Source: a virus
Reading direction: 5' to 3' (one strand)
IMG/VR virus record: IMGVR_UViG_3300011271_000002
Span: 1 to 64,000 of that record
DNA: 64,000 bases
The position numbers and the translations under genes are program-made. The notes beneath the pieces were generated by a model, which was not told the DNA's origin, did not search any database, and saw only the letters and a list, made by a program, of their open reading frames with translations. Of this stretch, positions 63,367-64,000 are shown piece after piece. How positions within the stretch are numbered: position 1 is the stretch's first letter; the number at the start of each line of letters is the position of its first letter.

Positions 63367-64000
63367 TCAGTCTTTCTTCAGGCCAGCCTTCGCCTGCAAC
63401 TCTTCCTCAAGCCAGCGCATGAAGGCAATCTTATCGCCGCGAAACTTACCAAGGAACTCCTCGAGCTGAGGGCGATTTTGCGCGTGGCCCAAAGATTTTA
63501 GTCCAGCCTGCACGCTCTTAAATTCCTCGCTATTGAAAGCGCCAATAGAGATCCCCGTGCTGGTTCCAGATTGTGTCTGCGACTCGCCGCCGTTTGTTTG
63601 TTTCTCGGTTGACTTGTCAGTGGCTGGCGTACTGGCCCCGGTCGGCTGGCTTCCCTTTGCGTCGCCGGCAGGAGCTCCGGTTGCTCTTTTTAATTTATCC
63701 TTCAAGGACTCACTGCCTGGTTCTTCGTCCGCCCCATCCTCGGCACGTTTTGCAGCCATAACGTCGCGCCACGTTGTGTGCCCTTCCCTGATAGCTGTGT
63801 ACAGTTCACGCAAGGCGGCAAGCTCCGCAGGCGCGACCTGGCTCAATTCGGTTTCAAGATACTCCTTCAAATGGGATGGGAGAATGTTTAATTTCAGGAA
63901 CGCGTCGGCGATCTCTTTGCGTTCCGAATCTGGATCATCCTTGATCTTGGCCGCGATGGTTGTATTGATTGCCAACAGGCATTCTGCTTTCAGATCTGGG
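63367..64000 (-). CDS. C-terminal part of a larger protein, cut by the window
   Basis: The frame is open to the right edge: before the TTG at 63975 it continues P-D-L-K-A-E-C-L, so the start lies outside. Visible part (about 210 aa): a helical region with P-S-H-L-K-E-Y-L-E-T-E-L-S-Q and A-E-L-A-A-L-R-E-L-Y-T-A-I-R-E-G, then a low-complexity Ser/Thr/Gly/Gln linker (about 150 residues before the end) and a terminal helical domain. The helical segment resembles the C-terminal tail of some phage RecT-type recombinases, which would fit the neighbours. This is only a guess. Confidence 0.4.
   Translation of the reverse strand, partial: PDLKAECLLAINTTIAAKIKDDPDSERKEIADAFLKLNILPSHLKEYLETELSQVAPAELAALRELYTAIREGHTTWRDVMAAKRAEDGADEEPGSESLKDKLKRATGAPAGDAKGSQPTGASTPATDKSTEKQTNGGESQTQSGTSTGISIGAFNSEEFKSVQAGLKSLGHAQNRPQLEEFLGKFRGDKIAFMRWLEEELQAKAGLKKD

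Noticed and set aside
1-64000. CRISPR array, integrase, attachment sites, insertion sequences
   Set aside because: No regularly spaced direct repeats, no tyrosine or serine recombinase motif and no transposase were found on reading. Lysogeny cannot be judged from this window.

Overview
This window is part of the genome of a tailed double-stranded DNA phage (or an integrated or metagenomic copy of one). It carries a nearly complete HK97-type head and long-tail gene set: terminase small and large subunits, portal, prohead protease, major capsid, connectors, tail tube, tail assembly chaperones, tape measure, tail-tip protein and fibres. There is no integrase, tRNA, rRNA or CRISPR array that I can see. 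Recognised families do not fix the host. By eye the DNA is moderately GC-rich. Several small genes look leaderless (start codon 6-9 bases after a -10 box), and at least three small proteins carry twin-arginine-type signal peptides, which suggests a bacterium that uses leaderless mRNAs and the Tat pathway. Both ends of the window cut through genes.

Layout. (1) 1-1921, minus strand: small unit with a DUF5131 (Gp37/Gp68) protein, an HNH nuclease carrying a DUF5131-like tail, a membrane protein and a small Cys protein. (2) 2491-8836, plus strand: MoxR-type AAA+ ATPase, DUF3150-like protein and metallopeptidase/VWA protein, then an ASCH protein, a WGR-DNA ligase fusion, small unknowns and a SWIM-J-domain protein, ending in a strong intrinsic terminator. 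(3) 9181-14304, plus strand: tightly coupled small genes, an adenine-methyltransferase/DUF4942 protein, a clamp-loader-like AAA+ protein with a C-terminal HTH, and a second ASCH protein. (4) 14261-64000, almost all minus strand. Read in the direction of transcription (right to left) this gives recombination and DNA-metabolism genes (63-56 kb), a membrane/glycosyltransferase/methyltransferase cassette (55.8-52.9 kb), the tail module (52.9-34.9 kb), terminase (32.2-30 kb), a string of tiny coupled genes (30-27.8 kb), the head module (26.5-16.7 kb) and a ParB plus ABC-ATPase/GNAT pair (16-14.3 kb). Inserted plus-strand genes (HNH nucleases, exported proteins, a ribbon-helix-helix unit) interrupt it.

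The strongest unusual signal is in the portal gene. Exon 1 (26552-26465) encodes the portal N-terminus, and the rest (26211-24473) is separated from it by a compact group I intron of about 253 nt with recognisable P1, P3, P4, P7, P8 and P9 elements. A free-standing GIY-YIG endonuclease lies immediately upstream. At least six HNH genes, one broken by an amber codon, make this a genome heavily colonised by homing endonucleases. Other points of interest: a prohead protease fused to a ClpP-like protease through a Cys-rich linker, a ferritin-like gene between portal and protease, a phage sigma factor among head-tail genes, a possible DNA-modification pair (ParB-like plus ABC-GNAT), and back-to-back promoters that share a -35 box.

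Start codons were chosen mainly from ATGA, GTGA or TTGA overlaps with the upstream stop, which are frequent here, or from clear Shine-Dalgarno sequences. No database search was possible: family names come from recognised motifs and gene order, and many small genes remain unassigned.
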